Program-made: the position numbers and the translations under genes | The notes under the pieces: generated by a model | Databases searched by the model: none | Told to the model about the DNA's origin: nothing | The model's input: only the letters and a program-made list of their open reading frames with translations | Assembly (NCBI RefSeq): GCF_018687675.1 | Contig: NZ_CP061302.1 | Span: 1,004,192-1,068,191, forward strand | DNA: 64,000 bases | DNA from: Polynucleobacter sp. MG-Unter2-18 | GTDB taxonomy: Bacteria > Pseudomonadota > Gammaproteobacteria > Burkholderiales > Burkholderiaceae | Direction of reading: 5' to 3' | Shown here: in pieces, positions 28,028-35,712 of the stretch | Position numbering within the stretch: the stretch's first letter is position 1 | How the letters are laid out: every line of letters begins with the position of its first letter

Positions 28028-28049
28028 AAACAGGCCTTGCGGCCTGTTT
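28028..28049 (-). other. Intercistronic stem-loop between soxX and soxB
   Basis: A perfect 9-bp stem AAACAGGCC / GGCCTGTTT closes a four-base loop that reads GCAA on the transcribed (minus) strand, a stable GNRA tetraloop, followed by TTTTCTT. It lies 7 bases beyond the soxX stop and 16 bases before the soxB start. It may be a partial terminator or an mRNA stabiliser setting soxB levels. Confidence 0.75.
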
Positions 28050-28056
28050 AAATGTG

Positions 28057-28695
28057 TTATTTGTTCACAGGTGATTCTGGGTCAAGCAGCAGAGCCATGA
28101 CGTCCTGTATTTGCTTCTCATTTAATAACTTGAAGTGGGCAAAGCGCGGCATATTGCTGCATGCGTTATACGCCTTGGAGTTATTAATTCGGTTCCAGGT
28201 ATAAGTAACAACCTCTGGAGAATATCCACGCATTTTTCCATATCCAGTTAAGGATGGGCCGATGTTCCCATAAGAAATTTCTTTGGGGTCAATTTGATGG
28301 CAGTTATAACAACCACCACCAACTGGGGCATCAGCCTTATCAGACCACGTAGCTCCACGACCGCTTTGTGCAATTCTTTCACCACTCTTCCAGTCGCCTA
28401 TATATTTTCCATCAGACGGCTGCTTGATAGTATCCATATTGATCTTCTGGATTTTCTCGCGCATAGATTGACCCTGCTTGCTATCGGCAAACTTAGGATC
28501 TGAGCAGAACTTTTGTGTTGCATCTTGGTCGATGCGATCCAATCCAGCAATACCTTCTGCGCGGAAGCTATCTTGAATCATCTTATTAAATTTTGGATCA
28601 TTTTTTTGTTGAGCAAGAGCAGGAGTCTGCACTAAACCAGCAGCAAAAATAAATCCAGTGGCAGCTAAGAGTTGTTTTAAGTGTGTAATTTTCAT
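28057..28695 (-). CDS. soxX: SoxX, cytochrome c subunit of SoxAX
   Basis: A 212-residue protein (two residues longer if ATG 28701 is used). The signal peptide ends near TPALAQQ. An N-terminal extension of about 90 residues precedes the haem motif CYNCH in GGGCYNCHQIDPKE, and NMPRFAHFKLLNEKQIQDVMALL forms the C-terminal helix with a Met near the sixth-ligand position. With SoxA it forms the enzyme that attaches thiosulfate to the SoxY cysteine. AAGAG lies 6 bases before the chosen ATG. It is 10-16 bases after soxA. Confidence 0.93.
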   Translation of the reverse strand: MKITHLKQLLAATGFIFAAGLVQTPALAQQKNDPKFNKMIQDSFRAEGIAGLDRIDQDATQKFCSDPKFADSKQGQSMREKIQKINMDTIKQPSDGKYIGDWKSGERIAQSGRGATWSDKADAPVGGGCYNCHQIDPKEISYGNIGPSLTGYGKMRGYSPEVVTYTWNRINNSKAYNACSNMPRFAHFKLLNEKQIQDVMALLLDPESPVNK

Positions 28696-28711
28696 ATTCA
28701 TCTCTTATCCA

Positions 28712-29527
28712 TTAACGCTTTAAGCCAGGTGTTTCGACAGTACCACCATTGCCGGTTTTTGCCATATACATAGACAAAGCGATAGTCACATCTGAGCCAT
28801 AAATAGGGTAAGGAAAGCGTTGCTGACGGAAGCAATCATTCAAGCGTTGTTGCATCGTCCAAAATTGTCCGCTCGATACGCGGTAGGCTGGCCAATAACC
28901 CCAACCCAAAGCGGCACCCTTTTGCTCTGTGATGTTCGGTAAATCCTGTAAGCGAATACGCTTGCCGTTTTCAGCATGACAAGATGCGCAAGAGAAGTCC
29001 ATTGGACCACCCTGGAAGAAGAAAGCACGCTTACCAAGGTCATACATCTCTTTTTCTTTTGGATGCGCGGTACTTACTTTAATCTTGTCACCCTTAGATA
29101 AGGTAACAACATAGGCAACGATAGCCTCCATATCCTTTTTAGGACCCTTTTGGAATGGAGCATCAATCATTTCCTGTGGATCGCGACCCTGCAATACCTG
29201 CATGCACGTCATCAAGCGTGACTCTAAATCTTGAACCTTATTGGTGTCTTTAAAGTAGCGTGGCAGTTGTGCCGCTGCGCCCTTCACTACCCCCGGCCCT
29301 AAACCCAGATTACATTGCTCAAGAGTTGCGTTCTTTGGGCCAGCCGGCTTTTTCCACAACTCTTCACCTGCCGCCTCGTAGAGCTCTGAAGGATTTCCAT
29401 CGGCAATCATCTCGCGATATTTAGCAATATCGTCAGTAGCACTCTTTTGTGCTGACACCGAAGATGTCATTGTTAATAAAGCTGCTACCAAACCAGTAGC
29501 TAGCCCTAAGGTCAATTTACGCTGCAT
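28712..29527 (-). CDS. soxA: SoxA, cytochrome c subunit of SoxAX (monohaem type)
   Basis: A 271-residue protein with a signal peptide (1-26, SSVSAQ). Only one CxxCH is present, CASCH near residue 183; the N-terminal domain keeps Cys in LEQCNLGLG and LMTCMQVLQG but has no haem motif, so this is the monohaem form. The C-terminal NDCFRQQRFPYP contains the Cys that becomes the persulfide haem ligand and active residue in SoxA. It catalyses oxidative conjugation of thiosulfate to SoxY. GGTAGGAA before the ATG is a good ribosome binding site. Confidence 0.95.
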   Translation of the reverse strand: MQRKLTLGLATGLVAALLTMTSSVSAQKSATDDIAKYREMIADGNPSELYEAAGEELWKKPAGPKNATLEQCNLGLGPGVVKGAAAQLPRYFKDTNKVQDLESRLMTCMQVLQGRDPQEMIDAPFQKGPKKDMEAIVAYVVTLSKGDKIKVSTAHPKEKEMYDLGKRAFFFQGGPMDFSCASCHAENGKRIRLQDLPNITEQKGAALGWGYWPAYRVSSGQFWTMQQRLNDCFRQQRFPYPIYGSDVTIALSMYMAKTGNGGTVETPGLKR

Positions 29528-29583
29528 TTCCTACCCTTTCAGAACCACGGAGGCGGTGAAGATTTATTAAAGCAAAAAAACAA

Positions 29584-29892
29584 TTAAGAAACAGTTGCTT
29601 CATCAGTGCGTTTATCGCCCTTATTATCATTCCAAGTCACAGCAATTTTGTCGCCCTTAGCGCCCTTGTACTTAAAGTTCAAAAATGGGTCCTTAGAAAC
29701 TGCAGGACCAAATTCGCCAGCGAATACTTTTTTGCCGTTGGCCGTAACATTAATGGTGCTGATAAACCACTGAGGAATAGTTTTGCCGGCAGCATCTTTG
29801 CGCTGACCAGATTCCATATCGTGTTTCATCAAAATTTTTACGTCAACAGTACCGCCATTTTCAGCAGCTCTTACGCGCATTGGATCAGCCAT
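29584..29892 (-). CDS. soxZ: SoxZ, carrier partner of SoxY
   Basis: A 102-residue immunoglobulin-fold protein without a signal peptide, as expected: SoxZ is exported in complex with Tat-targeted SoxY. It begins MADPMRVRAAENGGTVDVK and contains KKVFAGEFGPAVSKDPF, typical of the family. The SoxYZ heterodimer carries sulfur intermediates between the Sox enzymes. It sits 56 bases after soxY, with AAAAGGAACC before the ATG. Confidence 0.95.
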   Translation of the reverse strand: MADPMRVRAAENGGTVDVKILMKHDMESGQRKDAAGKTIPQWFISTINVTANGKKVFAGEFGPAVSKDPFLNFKYKGAKGDKIAVTWNDNKGDKRTDEATVS

Positions 29893-29948
29893 TTTGGTTC
29901 CTTTTTTACTTTATATGTAAATGAATTGTTCTATTGAATTACCGCGAA

Positions 29949-30401
29949 TTAACCGCCGCAACCACCAAGCGTTACTTTGACTTCTTTAACAGTCATCAAC
30001 CACTTACCATCAGCCTTGACTAATCCATAGACATTAGATGTTTGACCCATCTTGATACGGGTAGTAACGAATGGCTCAGTACCAGCAGGAATAAAGAATT
30101 GGGCAGCGAGTGAACTTGGGTTCTTTTCAACCAAAATTGCCATCTGCTCCGCTTTAAGCGAGGTAGTAATTCCGACAGGAACTACCGCACCATTTTCGGC
30201 AATATCAGGAGCATTCAATGTAACTGCGGCAGATTTATCTGGGCTACCAGCACCTAAAATTTTAAAAACATCATCCAAGCTCTTACCTTCAAAAGCGGCT
30301 TTATTCCACTCTTGGGCTTGAGCAGTACTAATAAGGCCTGTAGAAGCCATCAAGCCAAACACTGCTGAGTACTTCAATACACTGCGACGCTGCTGATTCA
30401 T
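29949..30401 (-). CDS. soxY: SoxY, sulfur carrier protein
   Basis: A 150-residue protein with a twin-arginine signal (MNQQRRSVLKYSAVFG, cleavage near AQAQE) and the C-terminal swinging arm VTLGGCGG, whose Cys binds the sulfur intermediates. The frame stays open 11 codons further upstream, but ATG 30401 has AAAGGAG five bases before it and gives a proper Tat signal, so it is the start. It follows soxD by 85 bases. Confidence 0.96.
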   Translation of the reverse strand: MNQQRRSVLKYSAVFGLMASTGLISTAQAQEWNKAAFEGKSLDDVFKILGAGSPDKSAAVTLNAPDIAENGAVVPVGITTSLKAEQMAILVEKNPSSLAAQFFIPAGTEPFVTTRIKMGQTSNVYGLVKADGKWLMTVKEVKVTLGGCGG

Positions 30402-30486
30402 AAAAACTCCTTTATTAATCTTCATTACTCTCAATTTATTGCTTATTTTGCATTAAAACACTGTGGATACCACCTAATTCCTTAAT

Positions 30487-31566
30487 TTATTTACCGCCTG
30501 AAAGCATCCAAACCACCAAAGCCTTGCGATCCTCATCAGAAAGCTGTGCTTGAGCTGGCATCGGGATTGAACCCCAAACACCCGCTCCCCCAAGCTTCAC
30601 CTTGGTCATTAACCGATCCACCGCACCACTTTGCCCCTCATACTTTTTGGCAATATCTGCAATTGAAGGCCCAACTAACTTGGCATTAGGGGCATGACAA
30701 GCTGAGCAGTTCTCATTCTTAAACAGTGCTGCCGTACCTTTTGCTGCGGAAGAATGGGTATCTGCTGCATGTGCCAAACCCGCACCTGAAGCCCCAGGCA
30801 ATTGCTTAATCGGTGGTTTTGTAGTGTCTGCACCGCGATATGGGCCATACATACGATTTTGCTCTGCAATATTTTCATGCGCATTGCGAGCAAAGTCTGG
30901 CAAGGTTGACCCAATTTGCACAAACGAAACACAGTTATGCATACATGCATTGCCAGTAACGTCAGGCTTATCTTTTACATTCCAAAAGCCGTGCTTAGTC
31001 GTCATGCCGTTACGGTTCGGCATTTTAATTTCAGCAATATTCTTATCGCTCAGAACGAAATCGTCAGGAACAATTTCGCCAAGACTCAAAATAAATGCAA
31101 CCAATGCATAGGTGTCATCAGGAGTTAGCGATCTAGGCGCATTCCACGGCATTGCGCGGTAGATGTAATCCCACAATGTGGATACTGTAGACAGCTTCAT
31201 TAAAGTAGTTCTTTGCGGCTGCTTTGTATCTTTTAATGAGGCAACTCGACCCGTCTTCAGATCATCCTTAGTGGTACCACCAGCAATAGGTGTAAAGATT
31301 TCATTTGACTCACCGAAGGTACCGTGACAACTGGAACATTGAGCCTCCCAAATAATCTGCCCTTTTTCAACTGAACCAGATCCTTTTGGCAAACCCTTAA
31401 AGTCTGGACGCACATCAATATCCCAAGCTGCAACTTCAGAAGGAGTTGCCACTCTACCAACACCAGGAAATTTTGTTGAGTCTGATTGAGCAAATACGAA
31501 TTGCGCAACCACTGTAATGAGCGCCGCAACTCCTAGGCGGATCTTCAATTTATCCAACTTGAACAT
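30487..31566 (-). CDS. soxD: SoxD, dihaem cytochrome c subunit of sulfane dehydrogenase
   Basis: A 359-residue protein with a signal peptide (about 1-26, QFVFAQ). Two haem motifs are present: CSSCHGTF near residue 77 and CSACHAPN near residue 283. An ACMHNCV segment lies between them. SoxD takes electrons from the molybdenum subunit SoxC, so that the sulfane sulfur on SoxY is oxidised to sulfone. Its start overlaps the soxC end by 17 bases, so the two are translated together. Confidence 0.92.
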   Translation of the reverse strand: MFKLDKLKIRLGVAALITVVAQFVFAQSDSTKFPGVGRVATPSEVAAWDIDVRPDFKGLPKGSGSVEKGQIIWEAQCSSCHGTFGESNEIFTPIAGGTTKDDLKTGRVASLKDTKQPQRTTLMKLSTVSTLWDYIYRAMPWNAPRSLTPDDTYALVAFILSLGEIVPDDFVLSDKNIAEIKMPNRNGMTTKHGFWNVKDKPDVTGNACMHNCVSFVQIGSTLPDFARNAHENIAEQNRMYGPYRGADTTKPPIKQLPGASGAGLAHAADTHSSAAKGTAALFKNENCSACHAPNAKLVGPSIADIAKKYEGQSGAVDRLMTKVKLGGAGVWGSIPMPAQAQLSDEDRKALVVWMLSGGK

Positions 31567-32950
31567 TGCTCACCTCGCCATTTGAATCTAATTTCCATGA
31601 TTGAATTGCATTGTTATGGTAAATCGAGCGTGTACCGCGAACATTACGAAGTGTCTTGATCGTTGGTTGTATGTAGCCGGTGTCATCCATGGCTCTTGAT
31701 TGCATGATTGCCGGAGAGCCATCCCACACCCAATCAATATTAAAGCGCGTAATGGATTTAGTAAGTATGGGCGTTTCTAAACGGGCTGTACGCCAATTAT
31801 TACCGCCATCGAAAGACACATCGACTCGTGTAATTTTTCCTCGACCAGACCAGGCCATGCCGCTGACGTTGTAAAAACCTTTATCTAAAAGTTGTTGGCC
31901 GCCTGATGGTGTAGTGATAACAGATTTGCATTCCTGAATTGATGCATATTGACGGTGATCACCATTTGGCATCAAATCGATGTAATGAATTGCCTCATCC
32001 TTAGAGTTCCATGGGGCATCGCCTACTTCTAAGCGGCGTAACCATTTCACCCAACTAACGCCCTGAACCCCAGGAACTACTAGGCGTAACGGGAAGCCAT
32101 TTTCTGGGCGCAGCATCTCACCATTCATGGCCCAAGCCACAATGGTGTCGTTAAGGCAGCTCTCAAGATTAATGGTACGAGTCATTCCTGAGCCATCACC
32201 GCCCTCAGCCAACATGAACTTTCCTTTTTTGAGATCAGCACCGCACTCTTCCAGCAATACCTTTAAAGGAACTCCTGTGAATTCACAGCAAGAGAGCATG
32301 CCATGCGTGTACTGGACAGTTGGAACAGCTACGTTGCCCCATTCCAATCCAGTATTCGCGCCACACTCAATAAAGTGAGTACGAGAAACTGACGGCAAGC
32401 GCATTAAGTCGTTCATCGTGAAAACACGCGGGTTCTTAACTAAGCCATTCACCATCAAACGATGTGTTTCAGGATTGATGTTGTACCAACCTTGATGGTG
32501 ACGTTCAAAATGTAAACCGTTTGGAGTGATAGTTCCAAACAGACCTTGGAGAGGTGTAAAGGCGACAGATGCAGCAGAGACACGCGTAAGCCCAGGAGAC
32601 TCACGTCGAATTAAATTAGATTCATAAATAGATGGCACGCCGTATGGCATGGTTGCTACGTTTTTGCCAAGCGTGGTTTGCCATTCTTGCTTCTCAAGGA
32701 TAGCTGGATCGCCATCACCTGCTGCCATAGCTAGTGGAGCCGCTAGTCCAGCGGCTGCACCACCAAGTGCAGACATAAAACCTTTACGTAAAAAACCACG
32801 ACGATTTTCATCCAATCCGTTTGCATTGATGTCGGCGATGAGCTCCTGAGAAATAAAATGTTCAGGTGCCTTTACAAGACGAGCTTGATTGGGCGGCTTT
32901 TCGATAGCGCTAATATCCTGCGCGCTAATCTCAATTTGTTTTTTGGTCAT
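31550..32950 (-). CDS. soxC: SoxC, molybdenum subunit of sulfane dehydrogenase
   Basis: A 466-residue SUOX-family molybdoenzyme. A twin-arginine motif NRRGFLRKGFMSALGG lies about 45 residues in, preceded by an unusually long n-region. The molybdenum-ligand Cys is in THFIECGANTGLEW, and GVPLKVLLEECG and the dimerisation domain (TRVDVSFDGGNNW) follow. SoxCD oxidises SoxY-bound sulfane, making oxidation to sulfate complete without sulfur globules. The open frame extends to 33004 but overlaps the regulator gene; ATG 32950 (MTKKQIEIS) is preferred. Confidence 0.94.
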   Translation of the reverse strand: MTKKQIEISAQDISAIEKPPNQARLVKAPEHFISQELIADINANGLDENRRGFLRKGFMSALGGAAAGLAAPLAMAAGDGDPAILEKQEWQTTLGKNVATMPYGVPSIYESNLIRRESPGLTRVSAASVAFTPLQGLFGTITPNGLHFERHHQGWYNINPETHRLMVNGLVKNPRVFTMNDLMRLPSVSRTHFIECGANTGLEWGNVAVPTVQYTHGMLSCCEFTGVPLKVLLEECGADLKKGKFMLAEGGDGSGMTRTINLESCLNDTIVAWAMNGEMLRPENGFPLRLVVPGVQGVSWVKWLRRLEVGDAPWNSKDEAIHYIDLMPNGDHRQYASIQECKSVITTPSGGQQLLDKGFYNVSGMAWSGRGKITRVDVSFDGGNNWRTARLETPILTKSITRFNIDWVWDGSPAIMQSRAMDDTGYIQPTIKTLRNVRGTRSIYHNNAIQSWKLDSNGEVSNVQVG

Positions 32951-32984
32951 TTGATATCTGCTTTGGTCAATAGATATTTCGAAA

Positions 32985-33326
32985 TTAATGCAAGCTCTCA
33001 GCAATTTTTGCGCACACGGTTTGGCACATTTCTACAGTGGCGTTATCAGCAATTGAGTAAAAGACAGTGGTACCCTCTTTCCGCCTCAGCAAAATTCCCG
33101 CTTTATGAAGCGCAGAAAGGTGACGTGAAACATTGGCCTGACTTGAGCCGCATAATTCAATCACCTCGGACACAGACTTTTCACCGCTACATACTGCATA
33201 CATAATGCGCAGACGTGACGGCTCCGAAAGAACATTGAAGTATTCAGCAACTCGTGAAAAAACCTCTTCCATTGCTTGTGGGGAAAGGTCCTTGGTAGCT
33301 TTTTTTGCCTTAGCTTTTACATTCAT
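32985..33326 (-). CDS. ArsR-family regulator of the sox cluster
   Basis: A 113-residue winged-helix repressor. The recognition region is GSSQANVSRHLSALHKAG (60-77) and the wing RRKEGTTVFYSI (81-92). Four cysteines are present: C46, C59, C101 and C105. It heads the minus-strand sox run, 34 bases before soxC, and faces modB, so it probably controls the cluster and itself. SoxR/BigR/SqrR-type persulfide sensors have a Cys three residues before the C46 position, where this protein has Tyr43; its Cys pairing must be different. Ligand unknown. Confidence 0.88.
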   Translation of the reverse strand: MNVKAKAKKATKDLSPQAMEEVFSRVAEYFNVLSEPSRLRIMYAVCSGEKSVSEVIELCGSSQANVSRHLSALHKAGILLRRKEGTTVFYSIADNATVEMCQTVCAKIAESLH

Positions 33327-33339
33327 TATTTATAATCAT

Positions 33340-33359
33340 ATATGCGTATACATACATAT
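33340..33359. promoter_or_regulatory. Imperfect inverted repeat in the soxR-modB intergenic region
   Basis: A 20-base AT-rich region with ATATG at the left edge and CATAT at the right edge matches its own reverse complement at 14 of 20 positions. It sits 13 bases from the regulator start on the minus side and 68 bases before modB. It is the best candidate operator for the ArsR-family regulator. The rest of this 100-base gap shows no convincing -35/-10 pair. Confidence 0.45.
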
Positions 33360-33427
33360 TAAATACCTAAGGACCCTGTATTCATATAGAGAAATACCCT
33401 AGCCTATAGACGCAATACAATGTGAGG

Positions 33428-34078
33428 ATGGATATTGATGCAATTCTGCTGTCCTTAAAGCTCGCTTTTTGTACCATGGCCCTGATGTTGCCATTTGGGA
33501 TATGGGTTGCCCATAAGCTAATGCATCTCAATAGAAGCAGACCATGGGTTGAGGCTGCTTTGGCACTCCCCTTGGTACTTCCACCTACAGTTTTAGGCTA
33601 CTACTTTCTGGTTTCATTTGGTAACACTAGTATTTTGGGCGTTCCTCTGGTTTTCTCATTTACAGGGATCTTGCTTGCTTCGCTCATTGCTAATATCCCA
33701 TTTGCCATTCAGCCCATACAAAGAGCCTTTGAGGCCATTAACCCTGAAATTCGGGAGGCTGCCCAAGTCAGCGGCCTGAGTAATTGGCAAATCTTTCGCT
33801 TAATTGAACTGCCTCTCTCTTGGCGTGGCATCACTGGTGCCGCTGCCCTCACCTTTGCCCATACCCTTGGTGAATTCGGAGTTGTCCTGATGGTGGGCGG
33901 CGCAATACCAGGCGAGACAAAAACAGCTTCTATTGCAATTTACGACAAAGTTCAAAGCTTTGATACCTCCGGTGCCGGTGCCATTGCACTTGTGCTCTTA
34001 AGCATATCCCTGGTTTGTATTGCGCTTTCCTATGGAGTATTAGGGCGTAGGCCAAATCCGAGTAAAGGCCTAAGCTAA
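33428..34078 (+). CDS. modB: Molybdate ABC transporter permease
   Basis: A 216-residue inner membrane permease with about five membrane segments. The EAA-type loop for ATPase contact is NPEIREAAQVSGLSNWQIFR, and HTLGEFGVVLMVGG (about 148-161) with IPGETKTASIAIYD is the ModB signature. It forms the channel for molybdate uptake. GTG 33422 is an alternative start two codons upstream. No modA gene is adjacent. Position beside soxC, a molybdoenzyme gene, gives a plausible purpose. TAATG joins it to modC. Confidence 0.92.
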   Translation: MDIDAILLSLKLAFCTMALMLPFGIWVAHKLMHLNRSRPWVEAALALPLVLPPTVLGYYFLVSFGNTSILGVPLVFSFTGILLASLIANIPFAIQPIQRAFEAINPEIREAAQVSGLSNWQIFRLIELPLSWRGITGAAALTFAHTLGEFGVVLMVGGAIPGETKTASIAIYDKVQSFDTSGAGAIALVLLSISLVCIALSYGVLGRRPNPSKGLS

Positions 34079-35187
34079 TGCTAAAGGTCAAAATTCAGCA
34101 GGCAAGCCCAAGCCCGCTGCAAATTAGTCTGGAGTGCGCACCAGGTGAGTTGCATGCTTTGGTTGGGCCCTCAGGAAGCGGCAAAACTACAGCCCTTAGA
34201 ACTATTGCAGGCTTAAATAAACCTGCTAGCGGGAAAATTGAGTGCGATGGTCAAGTCTGGTTTGAAGCCGATGATCTTGGCAATAAAGTGCAACAACTCT
34301 CCCCCGCGGAGCGCTCTTGCGGCTTCTTGTTTCAGCAATATGCGCTTTTTCCGCATCTGAGCGCCCTAGGCAATGTGATGATTCCATTACAGAACTCCGA
34401 TCTCAACACATCGCAGCGCAAAGCAATTAGCCTTGATCTACTGGATCGCATGGGCATTGCCAATCTTGCAGAGCGCATGCCAAATCAACTGTCTGGCGGA
34501 CAGCAGCAACGCGTGGCCCTTGCAAGAGCGCTTGCTAGACAGCCTGAAGTCTTATTACTTGATGAACCATTTTCAGCGATTGATACGCCGACACGCCAAA
34601 GTTTATATAAAACTTTGGCAGACTTACGCTCAGACTTAAATATCCCTATCTTGTTAGTCACGCATGACCTGCGTGAGGCTGATTTATTGGCTGATCAAAT
34701 TACGGTGATTGACCAAGGCATCAGTCTGCAAACTGCGGCGCCGCAAGTACTCTTTCAGAAACCAAGAAATTCCAGAGTTTCTGAATTGGTCGGCATCAGT
34801 AATATGTTTCATGGTGTATTTGACTCTGGCAGCTTGAGTTGGGATGGTTGCGACAGGGTCTTTAACGTTGCCGACAAAGGCAAGATTCCTCCGAAAGTTC
34901 GCGTAGCCTGGGTTATTCCTCAAAGTGGCTTGAGCGTTCATGCTGGCCCGAGTAATGCTAGCTTGCCAGCGGTAGTTGAAAAGATGAGCAGCCTTGGCCA
35001 AATAGCCGTTATTCAATTACGAATTCAGAATAGTCAAAACACGATTGAGTGGGAAGCCTCTTCAGCTGAAGTCAAAAGGCTGTGTATGGAGGTTGGCAGT
35101 CTGATGCATTTAGAACTTGATGGAAATCAAATTCACATCATGCCATTACGCCTAATTAATGACCCTAGACGCTTCATAGGGCACTAA
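34078..35187 (+). CDS. modC: Molybdate ABC transporter ATP-binding protein
   Basis: A 369-residue ATPase. Walker A GPSGSGKTT (about residues 31-39), signature LSGGQQQRVALARAL, Walker B VLLLDEPFSAID and the switch His in VTHDL are all present. The C-terminal third, from about residue 240, is the regulatory MOP/TOBE-type domain, including SSLGQIAVIQLRI and ending HIMPLRLI. Its ATG overlaps the modB TAA by one base. A short imperfect hairpin (35200-35227) without a T run follows the stop. Confidence 0.92.
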   Translation: MLKVKIQQASPSPLQISLECAPGELHALVGPSGSGKTTALRTIAGLNKPASGKIECDGQVWFEADDLGNKVQQLSPAERSCGFLFQQYALFPHLSALGNVMIPLQNSDLNTSQRKAISLDLLDRMGIANLAERMPNQLSGGQQQRVALARALARQPEVLLLDEPFSAIDTPTRQSLYKTLADLRSDLNIPILLVTHDLREADLLADQITVIDQGISLQTAAPQVLFQKPRNSRVSELVGISNMFHGVFDSGSLSWDGCDRVFNVADKGKIPPKVRVAWVIPQSGLSVHAGPSNASLPAVVEKMSSLGQIAVIQLRIQNSQNTIEWEASSAEVKRLCMEVGSLMHLELDGNQIHIMPLRLINDPRRFIGH

Positions 35188-35199
35188 AAAAGTGTTTTG

Positions 35200-35227
35200 A
35201 GCTGAGATAGCAGTCAGGTCTCGAGCT
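35200..35227 (+). other. Imperfect stem-loop after modC
   Basis: AGCTGAGA pairs with TCTC-AGCT carrying one bulged G, around an 11-base loop. No T tract follows, so it is a weak candidate for the 3' end of the modBC mRNA only. It opens the 170-base gap before the HiPIP gene. Confidence 0.3.
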
Positions 35228-35254
35228 GGGGCGCCGTTCATTAAAGTCCTACTA

Positions 35255-35268
35255 AAACGCTAGTGTTT
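35255..35268. promoter_or_regulatory. Short inverted repeat upstream of the HiPIP gene
   Basis: AAACGCTAGTGTTT is an inverted repeat with one mismatched pair about 90 bases before the gene. CTAGTGT recurs at 35307-35313, within AATATGCTAGTGT, where a promoter -10 could lie. Together they may mark a regulator site; no known motif was recognised. Confidence 0.35.
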
Positions 35269-35357
35269 ATTACCCTATGCATAGAAATGGTATTTTGATT
35301 AATATGCTAGTGTCGTCTCAACATCATTAACAACCTTCTCAAATAATGGAGTTTTAT

Positions 35358-35669
35358 ATGCAAAATAGTCGTCGTCAATTTATGATTTTATCTGCTGCTG
35401 GTGCCTGTACTTTGGCATTGAACGGTCAAGTTCAAGCTCAAGCCATGGTTGCTGAAACTGATCCACAAGCTGCTGCATTGGGTTACAAAGCAAACGCTAC
35501 TACTGTAGATAAAGCTAAGTATCCAAAGTACGCTGCTGGTCAGGTTTGCAGTAACTGCGCCCTGTATCAAGGTAAAGCAGGTTCTGCTGCTGGTGGTTGC
35601 TCATTGTTTGGCGCTAAGCAAGTTGCTGGTCCAGGCTGGTGCTCTGCTTATGCTAAGAAAGCCGGTTAA
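35358..35669 (+). CDS. High-potential iron-sulfur protein (HiPIP)
   Basis: A 103-residue exported electron carrier. The signal contains twin Arg (QNSRRQFMILSAAG) and ends near VQAQA, fitting Tat export of a folded Fe-S protein. The four cluster ligands are in VCSNCALYQ, GGCSLFG and GPGWCSAY. The ATG at 35358 has GGAG seven bases upstream; an earlier ATG at 35346 is less likely. HiPIPs pass electrons to reaction centres or terminal oxidases; next to sox and mod genes it may accept electrons from Sox cytochromes, which is inference. A strong terminator follows. Confidence 0.92.
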   Translation: MQNSRRQFMILSAAGACTLALNGQVQAQAMVAETDPQAAALGYKANATTVDKAKYPKYAAGQVCSNCALYQGKAGSAAGGCSLFGAKQVAGPGWCSAYAKKAG

Positions 35670-35686
35670 GTTGCAACGCTAAATCA

Positions 35687-35712
35687 AAAAGCTGCTTCGG
35701 CAGCTTTTTTTA
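35687..35712 (+). terminator. Rho-independent terminator after the HiPIP gene
   Basis: Stem AAAAAGCTGC / GCAGCTTTTT with a TTCG tetraloop, followed by further T residues to 35711. It begins 18 bases after the HiPIP stop. The A and T tracts are symmetric, so it may also end the convergent methyltransferase transcript, whose stop codon it touches. Confidence 0.9.

Noticed and set aside
32858..33205. 115-codon plus-strand frame across the soxC/regulator junction
   Set aside because: Antisense to two well-supported genes; composition reads like a shadow frame.
33336..33360. ModE (molybdate regulator) box before modB
   Set aside because: TATAT and TACAT occur but with 5 or 9 bases between them, not the 7 expected for the ModE site.
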